Shown: positions 47,460 to 54,503 of the stretch, piece by piece | Numbering within the stretch: the stretch's first letter is position 1 | How the letters are laid out: each line of letters starts with the position of its first letter | From: Cytophagales bacterium | GTDB lineage: Bacteria > Bacteroidota > Bacteroidia > Cytophagales > Cyclobacteriaceae | Assembly (NCBI GenBank): GCA_017303805.1 | Contig: JAFLBQ010000007.1 | Coordinates: 309,171-373,170, forward strand | Direction of reading: 5' to 3' | Length of the DNA: 64,000 nt | Program-made: the position numbers and the translations under genes | The notes under the pieces: generated by a model | Databases searched by the model: none | What the model saw: only the letters and a program-made list of their open reading frames with translations | Told to the model about the DNA's origin: nothing

Positions 47460-47840
47460 ATGAGTCATCCGCCCGTTACATTCGAACTTCATGCGCAGTA
47501 CCTGTTGGTGATAGGGCATGGCGTGCGCGATTCGCTCGCCAACATGGTGGACTCCGCCAACCTAATTTATAAAAAGGCTAAGGAAACCAACAGCCGTAAA
47601 ATGCTTGTCGATTTTCGCAAACTGGAGATACACGTGCGTATAACGGAAGCATTTAACATTGTTAAAACCTACGAACACAGTTTGCCGGAATTGCGTACCA
47701 TCGTGGTTGCTGCGGTTTTTGAACCACGCCATCGCGACTTTGCCAGGTACTGGCACGAAGTGAGCGCCCAACGCGGGTTTACGATTGAAGTTTTTGAAGA
47801 TATAAACGAGGCGAGAACCTGGCTGTTGGCACAGGAGTAG
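47460..47840 (+). CDS. STAS/SpoIIAA-like small protein
   Basis: 126 residues starting at the ATG 15 bases after the Rieske gene. The sequence (EFLHAQYLLVIGHGVRDSL-type strand, KMLVDFRKLEI, ITEAFNIVKTYEHSLPELRTIVVAAVF, FTIEVFEDINEARTWLL) follows the alternating pattern of STAS-like domains, ending in the ARTWL helix typical of SpoIIAA-like proteins. Role unknown. It is the last gene of the housekeeping part. Confidence 0.65.
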   Translation: MSHPPVTFELHAQYLLVIGHGVRDSLANMVDSANLIYKKAKETNSRKMLVDFRKLEIHVRITEAFNIVKTYEHSLPELRTIVVAAVFEPRHRDFARYWHEVSAQRGFTIEVFEDINEARTWLLAQE

Positions 47841-47909
47841 GTTTGTACAGAGGCGGTGAAAATCTAATGCGGCTGTTACTCTATCGTAGCACGTGGGTTT
47901 GTACGGCTA

Positions 47910-48687
47910 TGTCTTGTTTACACATTAATTCGTGTAAACCTATTTCAGGACGAGACAAAGTAATGAGTCCGGCATAGGGTTTACACTCGGTGCCGGATTT
48001 TGCCATTACTTTTTCTGATTTATGCCTTTTAAAACCTGCCCCGCATTAGCGGGGCTATATAACAGCGGCCTCCTTTCCTTTATTCTTCTGCCAATAGTTC
48101 ACCCACCGCTTCTTGATTGTACCGCTTAGTTGATGGGCTTTAGCTGGCTTAAGATTATCAATACTTCCATGAGGTCGCAGATGATTGTAGGTACTACAAG
48201 CAATCGCCACTTCCCGTTGAGCGGTTTCAAAATCGGGAAACACTTCTTCAAGAAATTCCTGTTTAAGAATACCGTTTACTCTTTCGGCCAAGGCATTCTC
48301 GAGTGGGTCACCTTTTTCAGTCATGCTGATTTTGACTTCGTGGTATTGCAATGGCAATATCAATGATGGCATTGAGCAACTTGTTGTGCAGTTTGGCTTT
48401 ACGGAGCTCCTCTTGTAATTGCTTCACATCCGTGGGCAATTCTTCTTTAGGAAGCTCATCGGTCGGTTTGATTGTGGGTTTGACTTTTCTCACTGGTTTT
48501 CCTTGAAATCTGGTTACCCAATGGTGGATGGCTCTGAAGTCCACTCCATGCTTGGCCCCCAATTTACGATAGGTGGTACCACCTAACAAGTATTCTGCTA
48601 TAATAGCCTCTTGTTCTTGAATGGTTTTTTCTGTCTTTCTCATTCTGTTTACACGTTAATTCGTGTAAACCTATTTCAGGACGAGAC
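47910..48687 (-). mobile_element. IS3-type insertion sequence remnant
   Basis: Bounded by two copies of a ~42-48-bp sequence (TTTACACrTTAATTCGTGTAAA then CCTATTTCAGGACGAGACA) at 47910-47957 and 48646-48687, in direct rather than inverted orientation. The left copy starts TGTCTTG and ends GAGACA, so it is itself an imperfect palindrome. Between them lies an internally deleted transposase gene. Two hairpins lie inside the left part: TCCGGCA/TGCCGGA near 47971-48000, and CCCCGC/GCGGGG at 48039-48054. The element stands at the border between the housekeeping genes and the cassette array. Confidence 0.75.
48055..48643 (-). pseudogene. IS3-family transposase, OrfA fused to the end of OrfB by deletion
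   Basis: From the ATG at 48643: OrfA with helix-turn-helix (IAEYLLGGTTYRKLGAKHGVDFRAIHHWVTRF) and the leucine-rich coiled coil (LQEELRKAKLHNKLLNAII), ending by frameshift at ~48317. In another frame (48055-48372) the last ~100 residues of OrfB follow, with the final catalytic Glu region (TEKGDPLENALAERVNGILKQEF) and RPHGSIDNLKPAKAH. The middle of OrfB with both catalytic Asp is missing, so the element cannot transpose by itself. Confidence 0.85.
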
Positions 48688-48750
48688 AAATTTTAGTCGA
48701 CCGAATTTGTCGGCTTACACGTCTCTGTCCACGGAGCCGCCCAATTGTTG

Positions 48751-48919
48751 CCAACGTTTGTGTTTATGCAGTGCGGGGAATAGGAGGGCTTAAAAATGAA
48801 GCGAAGCGGAATGTTAAGCCTGACCAGTTGCGACCTGTCCACCGTGATAAATGTAACTAATGAAACCGAGACTCAATAATTACTCTGAACCCGGCCATAG
48901 CGCAAACATTGTGTTGTGT
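48751..48919 (-). repeat. attC-like inverted repeat, element 1 (hybrid)
   Basis: Core AACG at 48753 and GTT at 48913. The left arm (GTTTATGCAGTGCGGGG) is that of elements 4, 8 and 9, but the right part (TGTCCACCGTGATAAATG..., GCGCAAACATTGTGTTG) resembles elements 2 and 6, so arms pair poorly. Looks like a hybrid. It lies behind (on the minus strand) the SecB-like trio. Confidence 0.65.
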
Positions 48920-48945
48920 GTAGTACCCGCCAAACTCCGAACTGA

Positions 48946-49002
48946 GCACTCTTGCAATAGCTTTGGATTTGGTGTCGGCAGGTGTGGCTATTGCAAGTGT
49001 GC
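48946..49002. repeat. Hairpin family H, copy 1
   Basis: Stem GCACTCTTGCAATAGC / GCTATTGCAAGTGTGC with one mismatch; loop of ~25 nt beginning TTTGGATTT. Located between element 1 and the SecB-like gene. Confidence 0.75.
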
Positions 49003-49014
49003 GGTTTTTGTAAC

Positions 49015-49437
49015 CTACTTTTTTATTGTTTTTTTTCTGAACGTTTCTTCTAGTCCACCTAAATTCATAACAGGAAGAATTATCGGCTTTATGTTAGCCT
49101 GAAACGTGAGTGTACTAACAAATGCCCTTAGGTAAGGGAATACAATAGCAATGCTGTTTTTGTAAAAGTAGTCCGGTATTTCCTCAAGTGGAACCTTATC
49201 GATAAACCTAAAGTCACTGATAACTTCAGCGGTAATTACATCTTGCTCCAACCCGCCTTGGACAAAAGTTCTGAAGTCAAACTTCAATTGAAAGATGCCT
49301 GTACTTTCGTTATAAACTCCAGAAGGTTCAAAGGCCAATGTAAATGAGTCAATTTTAGGGTCGCTTGGTTCCTCAAACGTAAACTTCTTTACCTGATAAC
49401 CTTCAAACGTAAATGCTGCTTTCTTGACTTCGCTCAT
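49015..49437 (-). CDS. SecB-like chaperone
   Basis: 140 residues. The C-terminal half (IPDYFYKNSIAIVFPYLRAFVSTLTFQANIKPIILPVMNLGGL) is the SecB signature block: PYLRAFVSTLT helix and the IKPIILP strand. SecB holds proteins unfolded for export; SecB-like proteins also serve as the chaperone of toxin-antitoxin-chaperone modules. Here it is the third gene after a 189-residue and a 77-residue protein on the same strand, within one cassette-like unit, which favours the module role over general export. An intrinsic terminator lies just before it. Confidence 0.8.
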   Translation of the reverse strand: MSEVKKAAFTFEGYQVKKFTFEEPSDPKIDSFTLAFEPSGVYNESTGIFQLKFDFRTFVQGGLEQDVITAEVISDFRFIDKVPLEEIPDYFYKNSIAIVFPYLRAFVSTLTFQANIKPIILPVMNLGGLEETFRKKTIKK

Positions 49438-49447
49438 AATTATGCTA

Positions 49448-49681
49448 CTATATTAGGCAAAAAAAAGACCCCGAAAAATTCGGGGTCAGTTTTTCAAGAT
49501 TTTCAATCTTTGATATTCGGCAAGGATACCGTTTTGCGGAATAGTACCAACAATAGTAGTCTATATACTCAAAAGCGTTCGGCCCTTGAGGGGTAGTTTT
49601 TTCAATCTCAGCCCACTCGTTTTTTAGCGTTTCTAAGTCCGTGGTTTTCAAGTGGTTTTTCAATTCATCAATCCAATTCAT
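49448..49681 (-). CDS. Small protein between putative toxin and SecB-like chaperone; possible antitoxin
   Basis: 77 residues, acidic and aromatic-rich (FEYIDYYCWYYSAKRYPC), no family recognised. Starts 11 bases after the 189-residue gene. Its last ~13 codons (KLTPNFSGSFFCLI) lie inside an intrinsic terminator hairpin, so the C-terminus is partly dictated by RNA structure. Size and position between a larger gene and a SecB-like gene fit an antitoxin of a toxin-antitoxin-chaperone module, but no DNA-binding motif is seen. The role is inference. Confidence 0.6.
   Translation of the reverse strand: MNWIDELKNHLKTTDLETLKNEWAEIEKTTPQGPNAFEYIDYYCWYYSAKRYPCRISKIENLEKLTPNFSGSFFCLI
49459..49487 (-). 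terminator. Intrinsic terminator inside the end of the 77-residue gene
   Basis: On the minus strand: perfect 9-bp stem GACCCCGAA / TTCGGGGTC, three-base loop, then eight T. It is upstream of the SecB-like gene, so that gene would get only read-through transcripts or its own promoter. On the plus strand it is followed by AGTTTTT and may act both ways. Confidence 0.85.
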
Positions 49682-49692
49682 CTGCTCTTTTC

Positions 49693-50262
49693 TTAAATAT
49701 ACTGGTAATCTACGTAATTATCGGGGTACACGACCCTATAATTTGTCAAGGATAGGGCCTTTTTTTCAATTAGACAAACCTGAACCGGTGGCTTGATGTC
49801 AAAAAAGGCCTTATTGCCCACTCTGTACCTCATGGTTACAACGACATAACTGTTCTCCGAGTTGCGCATTATGCTCTCCATAGCCAAGGCACGAATTGCC
49901 TTGTAGGGGAAACTTGTTTTCTTTTTTATATATGTTAAAACTTGAGGAACTAAAAGTCTGTCCATAGTGCTAAGCTTGCTTTTTACGATTTGGTTACAGG
50001 CTTCCATGAACTCCATCCGATGAGTCCCATTGCCATGAAGGTCAAAACAGGTATTGTCGATGTCGCCAAATGCTTGGCATATTATGTATTCACCCCCATA
50101 AACAGTTTTTCCCCACCAATGACCTAATTCGATGTGGGTATCCCAAAAATAGTACCCTGTCCCGAGCCAAGCAGTCGCGGCTCTTGCTATAAATGGTCCC
50201 TTTTCTTCTACTTCCTCTGGATTATTTCTGTCCTCTAAAGTTTGGAATAGGGTAATCTTCAT
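49693..50262 (-). CDS. Hypothetical protein, possible toxin with ADP-ribosyltransferase-like pattern
   Basis: 189 residues, first gene of the trio. Near the N-terminus LGTGYYFWDTHIELGHWWG follows the G-x-G-x-Y-F-x-D...A/G-x-x-W pattern seen around the second motif of PARP-like (H-Y-E) ADP-ribosyltransferases. After it come a strand (GGEYIICQAFG), a helical region (~95-135) and a final beta part. The resemblance is by eye and the other catalytic residues are not certain. With the small partner and a SecB-like protein behind it, a toxin is a reasonable guess, not an established function. Confidence 0.6.
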   Translation of the reverse strand: MKITLFQTLEDRNNPEEVEEKGPFIARAATAWLGTGYYFWDTHIELGHWWGKTVYGGEYIICQAFGDIDNTCFDLHGNGTHRMEFMEACNQIVKSKLSTMDRLLVPQVLTYIKKKTSFPYKAIRALAMESIMRNSENSYVVVTMRYRVGNKAFFDIKPPVQVCLIEKKALSLTNYRVVYPDNYVDYQYI

Positions 50263-50363
50263 TCAAATGCCATTTTGTTGGATTCAATTTATCTAATTTT
50301 CTCAAATGTCAAATCTTTTCAAATGCTATAAAGCTGTCGGCTTGGAGTCGCGGGTGGGAGAGG

Positions 50364-50425
50364 CAGGCTCTTTTGCATTTGCTTTGGATTGAGTGTGGGA
50401 CGTGCGGCTAATGCAAATGTGCCTG
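50364..50425. repeat. Hairpin family H, copy 2
   Basis: Stem CAGGCTCTTTTGCATTTGC / GCTAATGCAAATGTGCCTG with three mismatches; loop begins TTTGGATTG. Lies between the start of the putative toxin gene and element 2. Confidence 0.75.
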
Positions 50426-50467
50426 ACTGTGCGAATGAAACTGTAAACTGTCGGGCGGGTATTACAC

Positions 50468-50633
50468 ACAACGTCTGTGCATATTCAGTTTGGCGGATAG
50501 GAGCGCTTGTTAAGGCCGTTAGGCCGACAAGCGCGACCAGTTGTAAATTGTCCACCGTGACAAATGTAAATAATGAAACCGGAACTTAATGAGGACACCG
50601 AACCCGCCAAATTGAATATGCACATTGTTGCCG
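50468..50633 (-). repeat. attC-like inverted repeat, element 2
   Basis: AACG at 50470, GTT at 50627. Arms GTGCATATTCAGTTTGGCGG and CCGCCAAATTGAATATGCAC are complementary with one mismatch. Inside: a nested stem (GCTTGT...ACAAGC) and the shared TGTCCACCGTGAC box. Same arm class as element 6. Confidence 0.85.
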
Positions 50634-50854
50634 CCTGTGCGCGTCCACCGTTACTTAATTTGGACTTGCCTCAAGTCCACCGTTAGTATATTGACGCGAA
50701 CAGGCTCCACTAAAACACAATGTTAATTTGAAGTCGGTCATTTGTCGGCTTGGTTGAATGGTAAATTTTGTGTCGGATATTTTTGCACTATAGTCCCGCG
50801 AGCCGAATGAGCTGAAATCTTGTCCGCATGTTGCAACTTGTCCGCGAAGGAAAA

Positions 50855-50968
50855 TTAAAGGATGCTTGTTACTATGTAGATGATTCCAGAAAAAGCCAGT
50901 AAAATGGCCCAGAGTAAAAGTTCGCCTTTAAGTCCCGCTTTAAAACCTCTAATTAATCTTTCTATCAT
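50855..50968 (-). CDS. Small single-span membrane protein
   Basis: 37 residues: ATG at 50968, stop at 50855. A basic N-terminus (MIERLIRGFKAGLKGE) is followed by one hydrophobic helix (LLLWAILLAFSGIIYIVTSIL) to the end. It is the only plausible gene of the unit between elements 2 and 3 and has the orientation expected of cassette cargo. The amphipathic/basic plus hydrophobic layout resembles small membrane toxins, but also many harmless microproteins. Flanking bases 50634-50854 and 50969-51121 show no gene. Confidence 0.55.
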   Translation of the reverse strand: MIERLIRGFKAGLKGELLLWAILLAFSGIIYIVTSIL

Positions 50969-51121
50969 AAATTAAATATACGAATTTTTCAAGATTGGGT
51001 TTGCCTTTGTCCCGAGTCTACGATGTCGATTAGGGTGTCACTAAGCTGTCCTGCACTTGTTTTTGTATTCAAGTCCACCGTTATTTTCTTGTCCAGTGTT
51101 TTTTGTCGGAGCGCATTGGCG

Positions 51122-51253
51122 CTAACGTTCGTGTTTGCGGTCGGGCGGGGCATTAAGCAACGTAAACGTCACCCGTTGCCGGCCACAAACTAAAGATACA
51201 AAAACTTTAATTTAACCCGCATGCCCCGCCTTACGCAAACACAGTGTTGTAGG
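51122..51253 (-). repeat. attC-like inverted repeat, element 3
   Basis: AACG at 51124, GTT at 51246. Arms GTGTTTGCG-gtc-GGGCGGGGCAT and ATGCCCCGCC-tta-CGCAAACAC pair with a symmetric three-base bulge. Shorter (125 bp core to core) than elements 1, 2, 4, 6, 8, 9. Confidence 0.85.
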
Positions 51254-51483
51254 CTGGGCGGTTTCGTCCGACCGATAAATCACTCAAGTCACAGTCATGA
51301 GTCGAGTCGTCATAGAAACTTCGGTCGTGGTTTAACCCAATCAGCGGTCGGCAACCGAAACCGCATAGTCCAGCGAAATTCAAATTTAAACTTGCAAGTC
51401 GGGCGGAGTCGAGGCGTCCTACGTTGCCCGGAAGTAGGGCGTGTCGTTAAACCAAAAGTCAGCGGCAGCGCACAATCATCGCG

Positions 51484-51609
51484 TCAAAAAAAAGTCGCGC
51501 TCAGCGCGACCATATTTTTTCTCAATCGTCCTTTGATAATCTTCAACAACTCATTCTTATCAACACGAGTTAACGTCAATCGAAGGCGCAGAAACCCGAG
51601 CCGTATCAA
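51484..51609 (-). CDS. Possible small ORF of the duplicated cassette
   Basis: TTG start at 51609, 41 codons: a basic stretch with LTLTRVDKNELLKIIKGRLRKN, ending in the terminator hairpin. No ATG, no family. It is offered as the only cassette-oriented reading frame in this unit; the unit may equally encode an RNA. Repeated identically at 54734-54859. Confidence 0.25.
   Translation of the reverse strand: MIRLGFLRLRLTLTRVDKNELLKIIKGRLRKNMVALSATFF
51486..51510 (-). terminator. Intrinsic terminator in the duplicated cassette
   Basis: Minus strand: GTCGCGC / GCGCGAC stem with a three-base loop, then eight T. The second copy is at 54736-54760. It shows that something is transcribed leftwards in this unit. 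Confidence 0.85.
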
Positions 51610-51647
51610 TTACACTAACACTTTAATTGAAAGTCCACCGCCTTGCC

Positions 51648-51818
51648 TACAACGTCTGTGTTTATGCAGTGCGGGGAATAGGAGGGCTTAAAAATGGAGC
51701 GCAGCGGAATGTTAAGACCGACTTGCTCCGAACTGTCCCCCGTGACCGAACTACATTGTGAAACATAAACTTTAATTTAACACCAAACCCCCGCATTGCA
51801 TAAACATTTTGTTGTGGG
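51648..51818 (-). repeat. attC-like inverted repeat, element 4
   Basis: AACG at 51651, GTT at 51811. Arms GTTTATGCAGTGCGGGG and CCCCGCATTGCATAAAC. Interior has a second stem (GGCTTAA...TTAAG) and the TGTCCCCCGTGACC box, then ACTTTAATTTAACACC. Confidence 0.88.
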
Positions 51819-51827
51819 CTGCCAACC

Positions 51828-52346
51828 CTACTCCTCACTTATTTCTCCGTCTTGGTCAACTCGCAAAGTCAGCCATTCATAACTACCTCTGTCAACTGCA
51901 GTGTTGAGGCTGTTTTGTACTTTTAAAAATTCTCCTTGTTTATCGTCTTTGTCCAGTAGCAATAAGTTTTTTATAGTGCGGTCGCCAAAATTGTTATTCA
52001 TTCCATTGAACACTACAAAGTCCACCGGGTGAAAAATTACTTTGGCATCATTTGGATTCAATCTCAAAGGCCTGAAAATTGGGTCAATTTTTTTAATCAG
52101 TTTGTCGGCCTCACGTCTGCCTTTTTCTCTTTCCGCTTCTCTTGCCCGTTCAATTTTCTCAGATAACTTCTCCTCTAAAATTTCGAGCCTTTCAATTTCA
52201 TTTTCCAATTTCTCTTTCCAGTCTGTCCCCGGCCTTTTCTTTTGATACAATTTGCAGTCGCTTACCCTAAAAATTTCTTCACAGTCCGGACAGACACCGA
52301 AAATTAGTCGGAGAGACGAATAGAATTCGAGTACTTCTTTTTTCAA
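51828..52346 (-). CDS. Holliday-junction-resolvase-related protein, probably inactive paralogue
   Basis: 172 residues. A CPDCEEIF knuckle near the N-terminus, a charged coiled coil (~45-85), then NPNDAKVIFHPVDFVVFNGM followed by a strand NLLLLDKDDKQGEF. The layout matches the predicted endonuclease family distantly related to archaeal Holliday junction resolvases. Compared with its neighbour, the strand that should carry D-x-K reads LLLDKDDKQGE, so catalysis is doubtful. It starts three bases after the neighbour's stop, so the two proteins are made together and may form a complex. Confidence 0.72.
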   Translation of the reverse strand: MKKEVLEFYSSLRLIFGVCPDCEEIFRVSDCKLYQKKRPGTDWKEKLENEIERLEILEEKLSEKIERAREAEREKGRREADKLIKKIDPIFRPLRLNPNDAKVIFHPVDFVVFNGMNNNFGDRTIKNLLLLDKDDKQGEFLKVQNSLNTAVDRGSYEWLTLRVDQDGEISEE

Positions 52347-52349
52347 GGT

Positions 52350-52838
52350 CTAATATTTTTTGAATTCGATTTTCTTATTGTCAATCAATCTTTTTATTTC
52401 CCTTTGTCTCTTATTTAATCGAGCCGCACCTGTCTTGATGTCCACGAAGAAAATTTTATCAATCTCTCCTTTGCTTGTAAGTCCCTCAAAAATTATATAG
52501 TCAATTGGGTCGAATAGTGAACGGCAGTCGTTGTGGTTAAATCTAAAGTTTTTCATTGTCGGTGCGATTCTCTCCATGATGAACCCAATATTTATTGACC
52601 TTGCACCAACTCCAGATTTTGTTGCTCCTTTGTCCCGCAGCTCCTTTAATTCATTTTTTCTTTCTCTAATGAATTCCAATTGTCCCTGATAAATCTCAAG
52701 GGCTTTTTCCGAAAAGTTGTCGTTGTCAAATAGTCCAGTCCTCTTAAGAGAAATCTCTGACCCGCAACAAGGGCAGTCCGCATAGAAATTTCCATTCTGA
52801 AGTGTGTCGATTATCTCCTTATGCTTATTTCTTTTCAT
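52350..52838 (-). CDS. Holliday-junction-resolvase-related predicted nuclease
   Basis: 162 residues. N-terminal CPCCGSE knuckle, helical linker (~40-75), then a PD-(D/E)xK-like core: DPIDYIIFEGL, the catalytic-type strand IFFVDIKTGAARLN and Q-containing helix KRQREIKRLIDN. This order is that of the predicted endonuclease family related to archaeal Holliday junction resolvases. First gene of a two-gene unit bounded by elements 4 and 5. Its paralogue follows after three bases. A role in DNA cleavage or defence is inference. Confidence 0.78.
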   Translation of the reverse strand: MKRNKHKEIIDTLQNGNFYADCPCCGSEISLKRTGLFDNDNFSEKALEIYQGQLEFIRERKNELKELRDKGATKSGVGARSINIGFIMERIAPTMKNFRFNHNDCRSLFDPIDYIIFEGLTSKGEIDKIFFVDIKTGAARLNKRQREIKRLIDNKKIEFKKY

Positions 52839-52879
52839 GTCCTAAGTTCGAAGTCGGAAATTGTCGAGGGTTGGTTGCC

Positions 52880-53016
52880 CACAACGGCCCGTGTTTATGG
52901 CGGCACTGGCAACGCAAGTTAAATGAAATGACTTGCGTTGAAAACGTTGGGTTGAAACTTTAATCACTCATCTGTCCCCGGAGCCGCCAGTGCTGACATA
53001 AACACATTGTTGGCTG
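52880..53016 (-). repeat. attC-like inverted repeat, element 5
   Basis: AACG at 52883, GTT at 53009. Arms GTGTTTATG-gcg-GCACTGGC and GCCAGTGC-tga-CATAAACAC with a symmetric three-base bulge; inner stem CAACGCAAGT / ACTTGCGTTG. The only member of its arm class in the window. Confidence 0.88.
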
Positions 53017-53023
53017 CCGTTTT

Positions 53024-53614
53024 TTAATACCGCTCTACTTTTACGGTGTCCCCATTTTTTGAAAACTCGATCCAGGTGCCAACTCTTTCTCCAAGTTTAT
53101 ATTTCCTAATATCCCAGAGTTGTCCGTTGTCAAAAAAACTGCGAGACTCTCCGTCAAGCTTTCCGTCTTTGTGATATGCGATTTGACTAGCTTGTCCGTT
53201 TGAATAATAGATTTTAAAAAGTCCCTGTTGTAATCCTGAACTGTCACTAAACATTTCTTCATTAATTTGTCCGTTCGAGTGATACCAAATAGTAGAATCA
53301 ATTTCCTTTCCTTTCAAATAGGTTCTTTTGATATATAATTGTCCGCTTGGGTAATAGATGAGTTGGCGTCCATGAAGTGTGTCATTTAAGTAACTCTCTT
53401 CACTTTCAAGTTGCCCATTCTTATAAGTAGTTGTCCACTTACCGTTTTTCTTTCCTTTAATCAATTGTCCAGTAGGATCGTTCTTCTCCCATTCTTTGGA
53501 ACCCTGCTCTCTTTTAAATTCAGCGATTAATTGTCCACGGTTGACATAAATAAGTCCAACAACTACACTTATCACAGTTATGACTGTTACTTTAAATTTT
53601 GTCTTTTTGTCCAT
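53024..53614 (-). CDS. MORN-repeat / YwqK-family membrane-anchored protein
   Basis: 196 residues from the ATG at 53614. An N-terminal membrane anchor (KVTVITVISVVVGLIYV) is followed by about six repeats of ~22 residues centred on NGQL: TYKNGQLESEE, YPSGQLYIKR, HSNGQINEEM, YSNGQASQIA, FDNGQLWDIR. This MORN_2 pattern is that of YwqK-type proteins, named antitoxins in Bacillus but widely used as surface or inhibitor proteins. Single gene of the unit between elements 5 and 6; no toxin is next to it. Confidence 0.8.
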   Translation of the reverse strand: MDKKTKFKVTVITVISVVVGLIYVNRGQLIAEFKREQGSKEWEKNDPTGQLIKGKKNGKWTTTYKNGQLESEESYLNDTLHGRQLIYYPSGQLYIKRTYLKGKEIDSTIWYHSNGQINEEMFSDSSGLQQGLFKIYYSNGQASQIAYHKDGKLDGESRSFFDNGQLWDIRKYKLGERVGTWIEFSKNGDTVKVERY

Positions 53615-53640
53615 TGATGTTATGTCGGGAAAAAATGGCA

Positions 53641-53808
53641 GCCAACGTGAGTGCATATTCAGTTTGGCGGATTAGGAGCCTTGTTAAGGCCGTGAGGCCG
53701 ACAAGGCGACCAAGTTGAAATCTGTCCCACGTGACCAAAGATAATAATGAAACCGAAACTTTATGAGGACACCGAGCCCGCCAAATTGAATATGCACATT
53801 GTTGCCGG
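53641..53808 (-). repeat. attC-like inverted repeat, element 6
   Basis: AACG at 53644, GTT at 53801. Arms GTGCATATTCAGTTTGGCGG and CCGCCAAATTGAATATGCAC as in element 2; nested stem CCTTGT...ACAAGG differs from element 2 on both sides, keeping pairing. Confidence 0.88.
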
Positions 53809-53907
53809 CTGTTGGGTTTCGTCCGTTAATGTCAGTCGTTCCGTTGATTTTAGTCGGCCGTTTTGATTTAAGTCCGCGTGTTGTCGGCTGTCACGAAACC
53901 CAACTCC

Positions 53908-54291
53908 TTATTCTTTGATTTGATTTTCTATCTCAACGAAGGCGCTCTTGTCCCGTATCTCCTTTATTTCAATTATTTCAAACTTGGACTTGTCGAGTTT
54001 CTCGTCACCGGTGACTTTTAAGTAGTCGTTAATTACTTTTTTGTCGATGAGTATTTTTCCGTTTCCTGCCCAATGTCGGTCTTCTCCATTTTTCTTAACA
54101 CCGGAAATCCAATACGCGTCACCTGTCTCAATGTCGTAAAAGTTGGAACCGACTCCACGACTCTTTTTAAATGCCTTGTTGTTAAAATAAACTGTCGTCA
54201 TTGTCCGGGAGAACGTCACGAGTCCAATCCATGCTGGTCCGTTGTCCGAGTAACCAGATTTTAACTCGATGTACATTAGTCTTGTTTCCAT
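53908..54291 (-). CDS. Small protein of a widespread uncharacterised family
   Basis: 127 residues from the first ATG, or 122 from the more likely MYIELKSGYSDNGPAWIG. The blocks GPAWIGLVTFSRTMTTVYFN, YDIETGDAYWISGVKKNGEDRHW and GKILIDKKVINDYL recall a small soluble family that recurs in accessory regions of many bacteria and is sometimes misnamed after an isoprenoid enzyme. I know no established function. Single gene of the unit between elements 6 and 7. Confidence 0.7.
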   Translation of the reverse strand: METRLMYIELKSGYSDNGPAWIGLVTFSRTMTTVYFNNKAFKKSRGVGSNFYDIETGDAYWISGVKKNGEDRHWAGNGKILIDKKVINDYLKVTGDEKLDKSKFEIIEIKEIRDKSAFVEIENQIKE

Positions 54292-54371
54292 TACTCAAAA
54301 GTCATTTTGTATTTGTCGGTCGAATGTTATCGGCTTGGTCTAATCTGTTCACGGAGCCAACCCAATTGCCG

Positions 54372-54503
54372 GCAACGTTCGTGTTTGCGGTCGGGCGGGG
54401 CATTAAGCAACGTAAACGTCACCCGTTGCCGGCCACAAACTAAAGATACAAAAACTTTAATTTAACCCGCATGCCCCGCCTGACGCAAACACAGTGTTGT
54501 AGG
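54372..54503 (-). repeat. attC-like inverted repeat, element 7 (copy of element 3)
   Basis: AACG at 54374, GTT at 54496. Same as element 3 apart from one base; the bases left of AAC differ (GGC instead of GCT), marking the duplication edge. Confidence 0.88.

Larger units (their letters stand above)
51124..51655 (-). repeat. Duplicated cassette, copy 1 (532 bp)
   Basis: Identical to 54374-54905 except one substitution (T at 51232, G at 54482). Identity begins exactly at the AACG core of element 3 and ends at the AACGT core of element 4, so it comprises one element plus the unit beside it. A plus-strand frame across it (51221-51691) has no family resemblance and is not called. Confidence 0.95.

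Noticed and set aside
48860-49102. Plus-strand 80-codon frame next to element 1
   Set aside because: Runs across element 1, hairpin H1 and the end of the SecB-like gene; no coding signs.
51221-51691. Plus-strand frame of 156 codons in the duplicated cassette, repeated at 54471-54941
   Set aside because: Low-complexity Arg/Ser/Asn-rich translation, runs through element 4, opposite in strand to the terminator and to the cargo orientation. Both copies exist only because the DNA is duplicated.
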